Assembly: GCF_018130765.1 (NCBI RefSeq)
Contig: NZ_JAFCJZ010000002.1
Coordinates: 493,811 to 557,810 of the forward strand
Length of the DNA stretch: 64,000 bases
Direction: 5' to 3'
DNA from: Bradyrhizobium iriomotense
Lineage (GTDB): Bacteria; Pseudomonadota; Alphaproteobacteria; Rhizobiales; Xanthobacteraceae
In this document: piece by piece, positions 46,626 to 54,960 of the stretch
Numbering within the stretch: the first letter of the stretch is position 1
How the letters are laid out: the number at the start of each line of letters is the position of its first letter
The notes under the pieces: model-generated
What the model was told of the DNA's origin: nothing
What the model saw: only the letters and a program-made list of their open reading frames with translations
Databases searched by the model: none
Translations under genes and position numbers: made by a program

Positions 46626-46730
46626 GTCATTCCGGGGCGCGCGTAGCGCGAGCCCGGAATCCATCTCGCCACGCGTACTGCCGCCTGATGGATTCCGGGC
46701 TCGCGACTTCGTCGCGCCCCGGAATAACGA
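46626..46730. repeat. Family A palindromic repeat, copy 5
   Basis: It begins GTCATTCCGGGGCGCGCG and ends GCCCCGGAATAACG, with the inner pair GAGCCCGGAATCCATC and ATGGATTCCGGGCTCGCG. It separates the converging PhzF and DUF488 genes. Same family as the copies at 24531, 29893, 34503, 41143 and 60732. Confidence 0.85.
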
Positions 46731-46733
46731 GAC

Positions 46734-47195
46734 CTACACCTGCCGCCCCGCCAAATTCTTCACCGTCACCCCATCGCGCTCCTCGATGATCTCCGCGATC
46801 ATCTGGCGGTGGCAGTGGGTGTGGTCGCGCTCGTAGCAGAGCAGGCACACCGGGCCGGCCTTCTTCACCAGCGCCGAGAGCTCGTCCATCTCTTCTTTCG
46901 CCTGCGGCGTCTTCAGGTGCTTTGAATAGATCTTCTCCAGCACGTCATATTGCCCGCTGCGGGCGGCGAGGCGGCCTTCCTTGGGCGTGCCGAGCGCGGC
47001 GAGATGGACATAGGCGATGCCGCGCTCGTCGAGTCCTGCGGACAACTGCTTCTTCGAGAAACCCGGCCGGCGCGACGACGTCACCGCGCGCACGTCGACG
47101 ACCAGCTTGACGCCGGCTTCTTCCAGCTCGTCCAGCACCGCCTTGGGCGGTGTCTGCTCATAGCCGATGGTGAAGAGCTTCTTCGCCTTTGCCAT
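46734..47195 (-). CDS. DUF488 family protein
   Basis: A 153-residue protein starting MAKAKKLFTIGYEQTPPKAV. It has LVVDVRAVTSSRRPGFSK, GIAYVHLAALGTP and LLCYERDHTHCHR, which identify DUF488. The C-terminal Cys-x-x-x-x-Asp/His-x-His-Cys-H-R segment resembles a metal or catalytic site, but the family has no known function. It begins 9 bases after the DUF72 stop, so the two are an operon. Confidence 0.88.
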   Translation of the reverse strand: MAKAKKLFTIGYEQTPPKAVLDELEEAGVKLVVDVRAVTSSRRPGFSKKQLSAGLDERGIAYVHLAALGTPKEGRLAARSGQYDVLEKIYSKHLKTPQAKEEMDELSALVKKAGPVCLLCYERDHTHCHRQMIAEIIEERDGVTVKNLAGRQV

Positions 47196-47204
47196 GAACC
47201 ATCC

Positions 47205-48041
47205 TCAGCTCACCCGCGCGATCAGTTCCATGGCGCCGTGCGGTGCGCGCACCTTGCCCTCATGGATGACATAGGCGAACACGTCGCGCGGCTCCTTCTT
47301 CGGCTTGGCCTTGTCAACCTTCGGCAGGTCGTCCGGTTCACCGCCCGAAGCCCAATCCTTGAAACGCTCCGCCCAGGCGTCGAGCTGCTTCGGCGGATAG
47401 CAGGTCTTGATCTCGTCATTGCCCTTCTGCAGCCGCGCATAGACGAAATCGCCGGCAACGTCGGCGATGGCGGGATATTTGCCGTGCTCGGCGAACACCA
47501 CTGGCGTCTCGAATTGGCGGATCAGCGCGACGAAATCAGGCGTGCAAAAACTGTCGTGGCGGACCTCGACCACATGGCGCAGCGCGCGCCCGTCGAGCTT
47601 GCGCGGCAGCAGCTCGAGAAACGCACCGAAATCGGCGCCGTCGAACTTCTTGGTCGGCGCGAACTGCCACAGCACCGGGCCGAGATGGTCGCCGAGCTCC
47701 AGCACGCCGGAATCATAGAACCGCTTGATGGAATCGCCGGCCTCGGCCAGCACGCGGCGATTGGTGGCAAAGCGCGGTCCCTTTACCGAGAACACGAAGC
47801 CGTCGGGCACCTCGCTCGCCCATTTGCGAAAGCTCTCCGGCTTCTGCGATCCGTAATAGGTGCCGTTGATCTCGATCGAGGTCAGCTTCGAGGCCGCGTA
47901 GGACAGCTCCTTCGCCTGCGTCAGCTTCTCCGGATAGAACACGCCGCGCCAGGGCTCGAAGGTCCAGCCGCCGATGCCGATGAAGATGTTGCCGGATTTT
48001 TTGGACACGGTTTTTGCTTTGGCCACGGAAGGATCTCGCAT
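47205..48041 (-). CDS. DUF72 family protein
   Basis: A 278-residue TIM-barrel-like protein. It has IGIGGWTFEPWRGVFYPE at 21-38, a standard DUF72 opening, then INGTYYGSQKPESFRKWA, VKGPRFATNRR, LGPVLWQFAPTKKFD and VVEVRHDSF. No catalytic function is established for the family. The start MRDPSVAKAKTVSKK adds a short basic tail ahead of the fold; the shorter MRDPSV form may begin at the same ATG. It is divergent from the exported protein at 48146. Confidence 0.9.
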   Translation of the reverse strand: MRDPSVAKAKTVSKKSGNIFIGIGGWTFEPWRGVFYPEKLTQAKELSYAASKLTSIEINGTYYGSQKPESFRKWASEVPDGFVFSVKGPRFATNRRVLAEAGDSIKRFYDSGVLELGDHLGPVLWQFAPTKKFDGADFGAFLELLPRKLDGRALRHVVEVRHDSFCTPDFVALIRQFETPVVFAEHGKYPAIADVAGDFVYARLQKGNDEIKTCYPPKQLDAWAERFKDWASGGEPDDLPKVDKAKPKKEPRDVFAYVIHEGKVRAPHGAMELIARVS

Positions 48042-48145
48042 CGACGTGGAGGGGAGGCCGGCATCCTAATCAAACCAGTTGTGATTGGCCAGTTGCCGCG
48101 TCCCGTTTAAGCTCGCGAAGATCATCTGCGCAGAAGGAGAACAAG

Positions 48146-48526
48146 ATGCGGATGCTGATGGTGGGGGCGGCGCTCATGATGATGACAACTGCTGCCATGA
48201 CGTCTGCTGTTAGGGCGGACGATGACGACGGCGAGAACGCGCAGAAGCTCGCCATGCAGGGCCGCGACGATTACTGGCATTGCCTGGCGCGCGAATATTC
48301 GCGCGACTCCAATCAGGGCCTGTCGGAGCAGGACTTCGGCCGCTCGGTCGCGGGCGCCTGTCCGTCGGAGCGGCAATATTACCGGGTGGCCTTGCTGGAC
48401 TATCTCACCACGCAATATCCGAACATCGATGCGGGCGCCCATCTCGCGACCGCGAACAGGGCGGTGGAATCAGCGCAGAAGGACATCGTGACGGCCTTCG
48501 TCAAGCACAGGCCGCCGCAGAAATAG
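48146..48526 (+). CDS. Exported hypothetical protein, 126 residues
   Basis: It begins MRMLMVGAALMMMTTAAMTS, a Met-rich signal peptide with likely cleavage after AVRA. The mature protein starts with an acidic DDDDGENA and is helical, with YWHCLAREYSRDSNQ and VAGACPSERQYY giving two Cys that could form a disulfide. AGAAGGAG lies just upstream of ATG 48146. No family was recognised; it should act in the periplasm. Confidence 0.8.
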   Translation: MRMLMVGAALMMMTTAAMTSAVRADDDDGENAQKLAMQGRDDYWHCLAREYSRDSNQGLSEQDFGRSVAGACPSERQYYRVALLDYLTTQYPNIDAGAHLATANRAVESAQKDIVTAFVKHRPPQK

Positions 48527-48615
48527 TTCGATTCACCGTCGTGGTCCTGTGGCCCTTCCGGCGCCGCGTTCATCCATGGTATCACTCGCCGCATCTGGAA
48601 CAGGGATGGGCTTCC

Positions 48616-48816
48616 ATGTCGTCTGAGTCGGTGGGTGGCATTCTGGGCGCGATCGTCGCGGCGGTCGTGCTCGCGGTCGCCGTCGTCTTCGGGCCGATCG
48701 GCCAGTACGGCAAGCCCCCCAAGCCGGCCAAGGTCGAGCCGGCCCCTGCTGCGGCGCCCGCAGCCCCCGCCGCGCCTGCGCCGCGCGGCCCGGTGATCAA
48801 GGAAGTCCCGAACTAG
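48616..48816 (+). CDS. Small single-pass membrane protein with Pro/Ala tail, 66 residues
   Basis: MSSESVGGILGAIVAAVVLA begins a hydrophobic helix of about residues 8-27. The rest is a Pro/Ala/Lys-rich tail, PAKVEPAPAAAPAAPAAPAP, ending GPVIKEVPN. Such tails span the periplasm or bind TonB-like partners, but none is identified here. A weak ribosome site lies before ATG 48616. Function unknown. Confidence 0.6.
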   Translation: MSSESVGGILGAIVAAVVLAVAVVFGPIGQYGKPPKPAKVEPAPAAAPAAPAAPAPRGPVIKEVPN

Positions 48817-48823
48817 TCCCGGA

Positions 48824-48842
48824 AAGGGGCTTTTGCCCCCTT
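48824..48842 (+). terminator. Possible terminator hairpin
   Basis: AAGGGGC-TTTT-GCCCCCTT can fold into a 7-bp stem with one extra C. No long T run follows, though TTGCGAAGCGCTTTT comes soon after. It would end the transcript of the small anchored protein. Confidence 0.4.
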
Positions 48843-49055
48843 GCGAAGCGCTTTTGGCGTTCCTATCTAGGTTCTAACGGCGACGTTGAGCGAAAACTCC
48901 GGCGCTGGGACGACCTTGGAATAGCTTGGGCCTGCGCCGGATGTACGCGCGGTCCGCCGTTCCGGGGTCGTTGGCATTTTGGGGCCCCTTTTGGCCCGTT
49001 CCCCCTCAAAACCCTGGCTTGGCAGCGCAGGACGCGGCGGATATACGCTGCCGTC

Positions 49056-50189
49056 ATGAATGAAGCGATCAGACCGGGCTCCGACCATCCGCCACAGGCT
49101 CAAGAGGGGCCGGAACTGTCGGTCATCGTCCCGACCTTCAACGAGCGCGACAATGTCACGGTGCTGTACCGGCGCCTGGAGGCGACGCTCGTCAACGTCG
49201 CCTGGGAGGTCGTGTTCGTCGACGACAACTCGCCGGACGGCACCTGGGACGTCGTGCGCGAACTGGCCCAGCGCGACAGTCGCGTGCGCTGCGTCCGCCG
49301 CATCGGCCGCCGCGGCCTGTCGGGCGCGTGCATCGAGGGCATCCTGGCCTCCAGCGCGCCCTATGTGGCCGTGATCGACGCCGACCTCCAGCACGACGAG
49401 ACGCAACTGCCGAAGATGTTGTTGCTGCTCGCCAGCGACCAGGCCGAGCTCGTGGTCGGCAGCCGCTATATCGAGGGCTACAAGAGCGAAGGCTTCAACA
49501 AGCAACGCGCCGGCGCCAGCGCGCTGGCGACCGAGGTCGCCAGGAAGATGCTGCGGGTCGAGATCGCCGATCCCATGAGCGGCTTCTTCATGATCCGCCG
49601 CGACCGTTTCGAGCAGCTCGCGCCCAAGCTGTCGGTACACGGCTTCAAGATCCTGCTCGACGTTGTCGCGACCGCGCATGGCAGCCTGCGCGCCGTCGAG
49701 ATTCCCTACACGTTCGGCGCCCGCCAGCACGGCGAGAGCAAGCTCGATTCCATGGTCGCGCTCGACTTCCTGGGCCTTGTGCTGGCCAAGCTGACCAACG
49801 ACATCGTCTCGCTGCGCTTCATCCTGTTCGCGATGGTCGGCGGCATCGGGCTGGTGGTGCATCTCACCACGCTGTTCATTGCTCTTCAGCTGTTCAAGGC
49901 GCCGTTCGCGGAGGCGCAGGCTGCCGGCGCCATCGTCGCCATGACCAGCAATTTCATCCTCAACAACTTCCTGACCTATCGCGATCAGCGGCTGAAGGGC
50001 TTTGCGCTGCTGCGCGGCCTGATCGCCTTCTACATCGTGTGCAGCGTCGGTCTGCTCGCCAATGTCGGCGTCGCCTTCTCGGTCTACGACCAGGAGCCGA
50101 TCTGGTGGCTGGCCGGCCTGGCCGGCGCGCTGATGGGCGTGGTGTGGAACTATGCGATGTCCGGACTGTTCGTCTGGCGCAAGAAATAG
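49056..50189 (+). CDS. GT2 glycosyltransferase with GtrA-like membrane domain
   Basis: A 377-residue protein. The GT2 domain (about 20-240) is like dolichol-phosphate mannosyltransferase (DPM1): LSVIVPTFNERDNV, VVFVDDNSPDGTWDV, VIDADLQHDETQLPKM and SRYIEGYKSEGFNK. The C-terminal GtrA domain (about 255-375) has four helices and includes FILNNFLTYRDQRLKG. It should transfer a sugar from a nucleotide donor to undecaprenyl phosphate and help flip it. The next gene, an ArnT-type transferase, starts 6 bases later and is the natural user of the lipid-linked sugar. Confidence 0.92.
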   Translation: MNEAIRPGSDHPPQAQEGPELSVIVPTFNERDNVTVLYRRLEATLVNVAWEVVFVDDNSPDGTWDVVRELAQRDSRVRCVRRIGRRGLSGACIEGILASSAPYVAVIDADLQHDETQLPKMLLLLASDQAELVVGSRYIEGYKSEGFNKQRAGASALATEVARKMLRVEIADPMSGFFMIRRDRFEQLAPKLSVHGFKILLDVVATAHGSLRAVEIPYTFGARQHGESKLDSMVALDFLGLVLAKLTNDIVSLRFILFAMVGGIGLVVHLTTLFIALQLFKAPFAEAQAAGAIVAMTSNFILNNFLTYRDQRLKGFALLRGLIAFYIVCSVGLLANVGVAFSVYDQEPIWWLAGLAGALMGVVWNYAMSGLFVWRKK

Positions 50190-50195
50190 CTCACG

Positions 50196-51698
50196 ATGGG
50201 CGGAGCTGACGCGCGGATCGTCCGCAACACCGCGCTGGCGATTCTCGCGCTGGTGGCCCTGCGGCTCGTCGCGGCCGCCTTCACGCCGATCACCTTCGAC
50301 GAAGCCTATTACTGGATGTGGTCGAAGAACCTGGCCGGTGGTTACTACGACCACCCGCCGATGGTCGCCTACGTCATCCGCGCCGGCACCATGATCGCCG
50401 GCGACACCGAGCTCGGCGTCCGCCTAGTCTCGATCCTGCTCGCGCTGCCGATGAGCTATGCGATCTACCGCTCCGCGGCGATCCTGTTCGGCGGGGTGCG
50501 CGTCGCGGCGACCAGCGCCATCCTGCTCAATGTGACGCTGCTGGCCTCCGTCGGCACGCTGATCGTGACGCCTGATGCGCCGCTGCTGGTCGCCTCCAGC
50601 TTCGTGCTGTTCTTCCTCGCCAAGGTGCTCGAGACCGGCCGCGGCGCCTGGTGGCTTGCGGTCGGTATCGCGGTCGGCGCGGCGCTGCTGTCGAAATACA
50701 CCGCGATGTTCTTTGGCGCCGCCATCCTGATCTGGCTCGCGTCCGTGCCGAAGCTCAGGCGTTGGTTTCTCTCGCCCTGGCCCTATCTCGGTGGCCTTGT
50801 TGCGCTGGCACTGTTCTCGCCTGTCATCCTCTGGAACGCCGATCATCAATGGGTCTCGTTCGCAAAGCAGCTCGGGCGAGCGAAGATTGAGGACTTCCGT
50901 CCGGTCTTCATCGCCGAGCTGGTCCCGACCCAGGTCGCGTTCGCGACCCCGCTGGTCTTCATTCTCGGCGCGATGGGCCTGCACGCGTTGACCTGGCACC
51001 GGGCCGGCGCGCTGGCTTCGCGCGTGCTGATCGAGACGATGTTCTGGACCATCGTCGCCTATTTCGTCTGGCATTCGCTGCATGCCCGCGTCGAGGCCAA
51101 CTGGTTCGCGCCGGTCTATCCGCCCTTCGTGCTCGCGGCCGCGGCCGCCGCCAATCTCGTGCAGTGGAAGCCGCGCGCGCGGCGCCTGGCGGATTTCTGC
51201 CTGCGCTGGGCCGCGCCCGTGGGCATCGTGATGTTTGCAGCGCTGGTCGTGCAGGCCAACACCGGCTGGCTATCGGGCTATCGCCGCGATGCGACCGTAC
51301 GCAGCGTCGGTGTCGGCTGGCGCGAGCTCGCCGCGCAAATTGAAGCCGAGCGCGCGCGCGTTGGTGCGACCTGCGTGCTTGCGCCTGATTACGGCACCAC
51401 CGGCTGGCTCGCCTTCTACCTGCCGCGCGGCACCTGCGTGGTGCAGCAGAACCAGCGCATCCGCTGGGTCAACATGCCCGAGCCTGATCCCAAGCTGCTT
51501 GCCGGCAAGCTGCTCTATGTCGACGAGCTGCGTGCAGGCGGCCATCCCGCGTTCGACGAGCTCTTTGCGAAGGTGACGCAAATCGCGCAATTGCAGCGCA
51601 AGCGCGGCCCGCTCGTGGTCGAGACCTACGGCATCGATCTGCTCGAAGGCGCCAAGGGCGATGTGCTCGACCGCTCGCCGCCGCCGGAAGCGCGGTAG
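50196..51698 (+). CDS. ArnT/PMT-type membrane glycosyltransferase (GT83/GT39-like)
   Basis: A 500-residue protein with about ten helices. It opens with an early TM and then ITFDEAYYWMWSKNLAGGYYDH, the first-loop Asp/Glu motif of the GT-C fold, and PPMVAYVIRAGTMIAGD. Such enzymes move a sugar from a polyprenyl-phosphate carrier to lipid A, proteins or glycans on the periplasmic side. It follows the GT2/GtrA gene by 6 bases, which would supply the carrier-linked sugar. The acceptor is not known. Confidence 0.9.
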   Translation: MGGADARIVRNTALAILALVALRLVAAAFTPITFDEAYYWMWSKNLAGGYYDHPPMVAYVIRAGTMIAGDTELGVRLVSILLALPMSYAIYRSAAILFGGVRVAATSAILLNVTLLASVGTLIVTPDAPLLVASSFVLFFLAKVLETGRGAWWLAVGIAVGAALLSKYTAMFFGAAILIWLASVPKLRRWFLSPWPYLGGLVALALFSPVILWNADHQWVSFAKQLGRAKIEDFRPVFIAELVPTQVAFATPLVFILGAMGLHALTWHRAGALASRVLIETMFWTIVAYFVWHSLHARVEANWFAPVYPPFVLAAAAAANLVQWKPRARRLADFCLRWAAPVGIVMFAALVVQANTGWLSGYRRDATVRSVGVGWRELAAQIEAERARVGATCVLAPDYGTTGWLAFYLPRGTCVVQQNQRIRWVNMPEPDPKLLAGKLLYVDELRAGGHPAFDELFAKVTQIAQLQRKRGPLVVETYGIDLLEGAKGDVLDRSPPPEAR

Positions 51699-51707
51699 AT
51701 CTAGGTG

Positions 51708-51866
51708 TCGTCCCGGCGGAGGCCGGGACCCATACCGCGTGATCTCTCGATAAACGCAGGTGCTTGTACCGCGTGAAGATCTGTTCACGACTAGTCTTCG
51801 CCAAACCGCTCCCTGTGGTTATGGGTCCCGGCCCCCGTGCGCAATTGCGCACTAGGCCGGGACGAC
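51708..51866. repeat. Intergenic palindromic repeat (family B)
   Basis: The outer arms are GTCCCGGCGGAGGCCGGGACC and GGGTCCCGGCC...GGCCGGGACGAC. The right arm is interrupted by GTGCGCAATTGCGCAC (51837-51852), the same 16-bp perfect palindrome found inside family A copies 3 and 4. The middle contains ACCGCGTG repeats. It lies between two convergent genes. Confidence 0.75.
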
Positions 51867-51896
51867 GGCGGAGTGTTGGGCGCAGGCGGCGGCTAT

Positions 51897-53783
51897 TCAG
51901 CCGGTAATCTCTGCTTTGGTCGCCGTCTCGCCCGGCTTGCTCTCGTCGCGCCAGAACCAGACGGCGACCGTGCCGGAGCGGCCGCGGACCTGTGTGCACA
52001 GGGGGCCTCTCAACGAGCTGTCGGGGTCGCCGAGATAGTCGGCCGCACCCAGCAGCGTATCGCTCAGCGCGAGGCACGCGCCGTTTTGGGCCGCGACCTC
52101 CATCAGCCGGTTCGCGACATTGACGGTGTCGCCGGTCGCCGTGATGTGCTGGTGGCTGCCGCCGAGGCGCGAGGCGACGATCGGGCCGCAATGGGCGCCG
52201 ATCTTGAAGCCGAGCTGATCGCCGATTGCGGGCGGCAGCGAAGCGATCCAGCGATCGACGCTGCGATGCAATTCGATCGCGCATTTGAGCGCGCGCGCCG
52301 CGTCATCGGGCATCGCGCCGGGCAGGCCGAACAGGATCATGGCGCCGTCGCCGAGGAAGCCGGTGACGATGCCGCCACACGCGGTCGCCGCCGTGTCGAT
52401 CCGTGCGTGAAACGCATTCAGGATATCCCGCAACGCATCGGGATCGGTCCGCTCGCTGAGCGCGGTGAAGCCCGAGAGATCGATGAAGACGACGGCCGCG
52501 TCCTGCCGGACCGGTTTCGCCAGGAAATCGGGGTCGCGCGCCAGCCACTCCTGCACCGCCGGCGCCTGGAACTGCGCCAGCGACCGGCTCTTGGCGGTGA
52601 GATATTGCGCCTTGCGGCCGCCCGCCCAGAGCTGCACGCCAGCGAAGACCGCAACCGGCGGCACTGTCGCTGCAAGCGTGGTCGCAGCGTTCAGCCAGAG
52701 GCCGTGCGTGAAGGCGAACAGGTTGAGCCCGGCCCAGGCGATCATCACGACGGCCGCCGCCATGATGCCGAGCGCGCTGCGCCGCCAGGCAAGCAGGCCG
52801 ACCAGCAGCACCGGCAACAGGATCGCGGTGAGCGCGTCGGCGATATGAACCCTGTGGTCGCGCATGATGCCGTCGCCGGCGACGAGATGCGTGATCGCGG
52901 TGGAGATCACCTCGACGCCGGGCATGAGGGAATCGAACGGCGTCGGATAGAAGTCGCCGCCGCCGGCGACCGAGGCGCCGATCACCACGATCCGGTTCTC
53001 GATCGCCGCGCGGTTGAGCGTGCCGTCGAAGATGCTCTGCGCGCTGACGGTGCGGATGGTGCGGCGCGGGCCGTAATACGTGATCGGCAGCGCGAAGTCG
53101 CTGTCGGTCGGCACCGCGCGATCGCCCAGCATGAGACGGTCCGGCGCGATCGTCAGCGGCTTGTCGAGCGCGCGGGTGGCGACACGTAAGGGGAATGAGA
53201 GCTCGACCTTGTCCTGGGTCCGGAACAGCATCGGCACCGAGAGTGGCGAGCCCGATTGTCCGGTGGCGACGTTGACGACGCCGACCTCGGCGTGATCGGC
53301 AAACGCCGGCAGCGGCAGCAGGAAGCGCTCGGCTTGCGGCAGGACGGCGAGGGGGCCCTGGTTGCTTGGGGCCACGGTCTCGCTGGCGCTCGGAAAGATC
53401 GCCGCGGCGGCGAGCACCATGGGACCGGTGGCGAGCGTACTGGCCAGCGTGGCATCGCCGATCGCGGCGCTGCGGTCGACCAGCAAGAGGTCGATGGCGA
53501 CGACCTTCGGCTTGAACTGCACGATGGTGTCGACGACGCGGGCGAGATCGGCGCGCGGCAGCGGATAGCTGCCGCCGCGTTTGACGACGGTGTCGTCGAT
53601 CGCGACGATGGTGACGAGATCGGGCGGCGCCTGCACGCCGCGGACCTGTGTCCGCCAATCCGTCAGCGTCGCCTCGAGGCGATCGAGAAAGCGCAGATGA
53701 CCGTTGGCGTGAGCCGCATAGATGCCGGCGCCCCACAGCGCGGTGAGGACGAGGGCCACCAGGATCTGAACGCGTCTAGTCAT
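51897..53783 (-). CDS. CHASE2-domain adenylate/guanylate cyclase
   Basis: A 628-residue inner-membrane cyclase. A first TM (about 5-25), a CHASE2 sensory domain in the periplasm (about 30-310) with TIVAIDD and VVAIDLLLVD, then about three helices (roughly 325-395) and the class-III cyclase domain (about 430-600). The domain has VVFIDLSGFT, FLGDGAMILFG and TATGDTVNVANRLMEVAA, with both metal Asps and the Asn/Arg pair. ATG 53783 was chosen; TTG 53795 is in frame upstream. It is the second gene after the FecR-like protein, a common arrangement. Confidence 0.9.
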   Translation of the reverse strand: MTRRVQILVALVLTALWGAGIYAAHANGHLRFLDRLEATLTDWRTQVRGVQAPPDLVTIVAIDDTVVKRGGSYPLPRADLARVVDTIVQFKPKVVAIDLLLVDRSAAIGDATLASTLATGPMVLAAAAIFPSASETVAPSNQGPLAVLPQAERFLLPLPAFADHAEVGVVNVATGQSGSPLSVPMLFRTQDKVELSFPLRVATRALDKPLTIAPDRLMLGDRAVPTDSDFALPITYYGPRRTIRTVSAQSIFDGTLNRAAIENRIVVIGASVAGGGDFYPTPFDSLMPGVEVISTAITHLVAGDGIMRDHRVHIADALTAILLPVLLVGLLAWRRSALGIMAAAVVMIAWAGLNLFAFTHGLWLNAATTLAATVPPVAVFAGVQLWAGGRKAQYLTAKSRSLAQFQAPAVQEWLARDPDFLAKPVRQDAAVVFIDLSGFTALSERTDPDALRDILNAFHARIDTAATACGGIVTGFLGDGAMILFGLPGAMPDDAARALKCAIELHRSVDRWIASLPPAIGDQLGFKIGAHCGPIVASRLGGSHQHITATGDTVNVANRLMEVAAQNGACLALSDTLLGAADYLGDPDSSLRGPLCTQVRGRSGTVAVWFWRDESKPGETATKAEITG

Positions 53784-53849
53784 TAGGTCATGCAATCTTC
53801 TTTGTCGCCCGGGCCTTGCTGCGCGGGCGTTAATCGTATTGTCGGAGCC

Positions 53850-54371
53850 TTATTGGCCCAGTCTCGCCATCAGCGCATCGACGCGCGGCTGGCCCCATGT
53901 CTTGACGGTCAATGCACCGGTCGCCTCGACGTCGACGCCTTCGCCCGGTCCGAGCACAACGCCGCGTCCGCCGCTCCTGCGGGAGACGCCGACGCGGCCA
54001 TCGGCAACGAAGACCGCGGTTTTTGCCTCTGCGACATCGACGGCCCATTTGGTGCCGCGCACGGCCGCAATCGCCTGCGGCGTCAGCACCCTGAAGGGAT
54101 TGCCGCCGGGCTTCCTGGGCACCTCGACCAGCAGCGCCTTGCTGCTCAACTCCACGGAGTCAATATGTCCGTCGCGGTTGGCGTCCTTTAGTTCAAACCT
54201 GGCGCCATTCTCCGCAACAATCGTGATGCCGTTATCGCAGCGCCAGACTTGCGTTCCGGCTGCAGATGGCGACGGCGTGCAACCCGCATGGGCCGGCTGC
54301 GCGGCCGCGTATTCCATCAACAACAACGACCACGCCAGAGCAATGACTCCGGCGCGTGCGATCCCTTTCAT
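53850..54371 (-). CDS. Exported FecR-domain protein
   Basis: A 173-residue protein. MKGIARAGVIALAWSLLLMEYAAA is a signal peptide, with cleavage after HA or AA. The rest is a FecR-like beta domain with FRVLTPQAIAAVRGTKWAVDV, then KTAVFVADGRVGVSRR and GVVLGPGEGVDV. FecR proteins sense or tether periplasmic signals, and they are often paired with CHASE2 cyclases as here. Its start lies 43 bases from an 18-bp palindrome. A short EF-hand-like DANRDGHIDSVE occurs before the FecR domain, an interesting link to calcium. Confidence 0.85.
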   Translation of the reverse strand: MKGIARAGVIALAWSLLLMEYAAAQPAHAGCTPSPSAAGTQVWRCDNGITIVAENGARFELKDANRDGHIDSVELSSKALLVEVPRKPGGNPFRVLTPQAIAAVRGTKWAVDVAEAKTAVFVADGRVGVSRRSGGRGVVLGPGEGVDVEATGALTVKTWGQPRVDALMARLGQ

Positions 54372-54413
54372 GCCAGCCTCCGTTTGCGTGCTCGGCACAG
54401 TTCAAGGCGATGC

Positions 54414-54431
54414 TGATACGGTACCGTATCA
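54414..54431. promoter_or_regulatory. 18-bp perfect palindrome, likely operator
   Basis: TGATACGGTACCGTATCA reads the same on both strands. It lies 43 bases upstream of the FecR-like start, in the promoter region of the FecR-CHASE2 unit. The form is like TetR-family operators. No regulator gene lies next to it. Confidence 0.55.
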
Positions 54432-54764
54432 CACGCAGAGGCTGCTGAATAGTGCCGCTTCTCGCAGCTATTTTCTCGCTGCGGCATTTTCTAGCCCGGC
54501 GCGATCAACTTTCGGTCAGGGCGTAGTGTCGCCACGCGGTGTGCAGTGGCGTGTGCGCGCATTGACGTCGATCCGCCGGACGCCCGTGCGTCACGAGAGG
54601 CGATGAGACGGCCGGCGCACCAGCCTCGCGCAATCCTTCCCCGCTATCGTCCGGGTATTGAAGACCACGAAAATGACTTGGTTGGATGCGCCTAGAGAAG
54701 GCGGCCGTAAGACGTTCGCTGATCGCCCGATCCAGCCGAGAATTATGGTTAACAAACGCGACTA

Positions 54765-54790
54765 AGTCCGTAGTTCTTCGGGCTTTTTTC
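54765..54790 (+). terminator. Orphan Rho-independent terminator
   Basis: AGTCCG (54765-54770), an eight-base loop and CGGGCT (54779-54784) form a 6-bp stem with one G-T pair, followed by TTTTT. It lies in about 590 bases (54372-54960) without a convincing protein gene on the plus strand; the region otherwise holds only the palindrome at 54414. It may end a small RNA. Confidence 0.5.
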
Positions 54791-54960
54791 TCAGAATGAG
54801 ACAGCGTTAACGAGTTGCCCCACATCTGCCCGAACTTAATCCGCATTTAACTAAAAGTCGCCTTAATGACGCTCCGACCTCCTGCGAGATGCTGTTCCCG
54901 GATCGTGACCAGCGGCGCTTCGAAGGGGGACTGAGTGACACCGTCCTGGACGCAAGGCGA

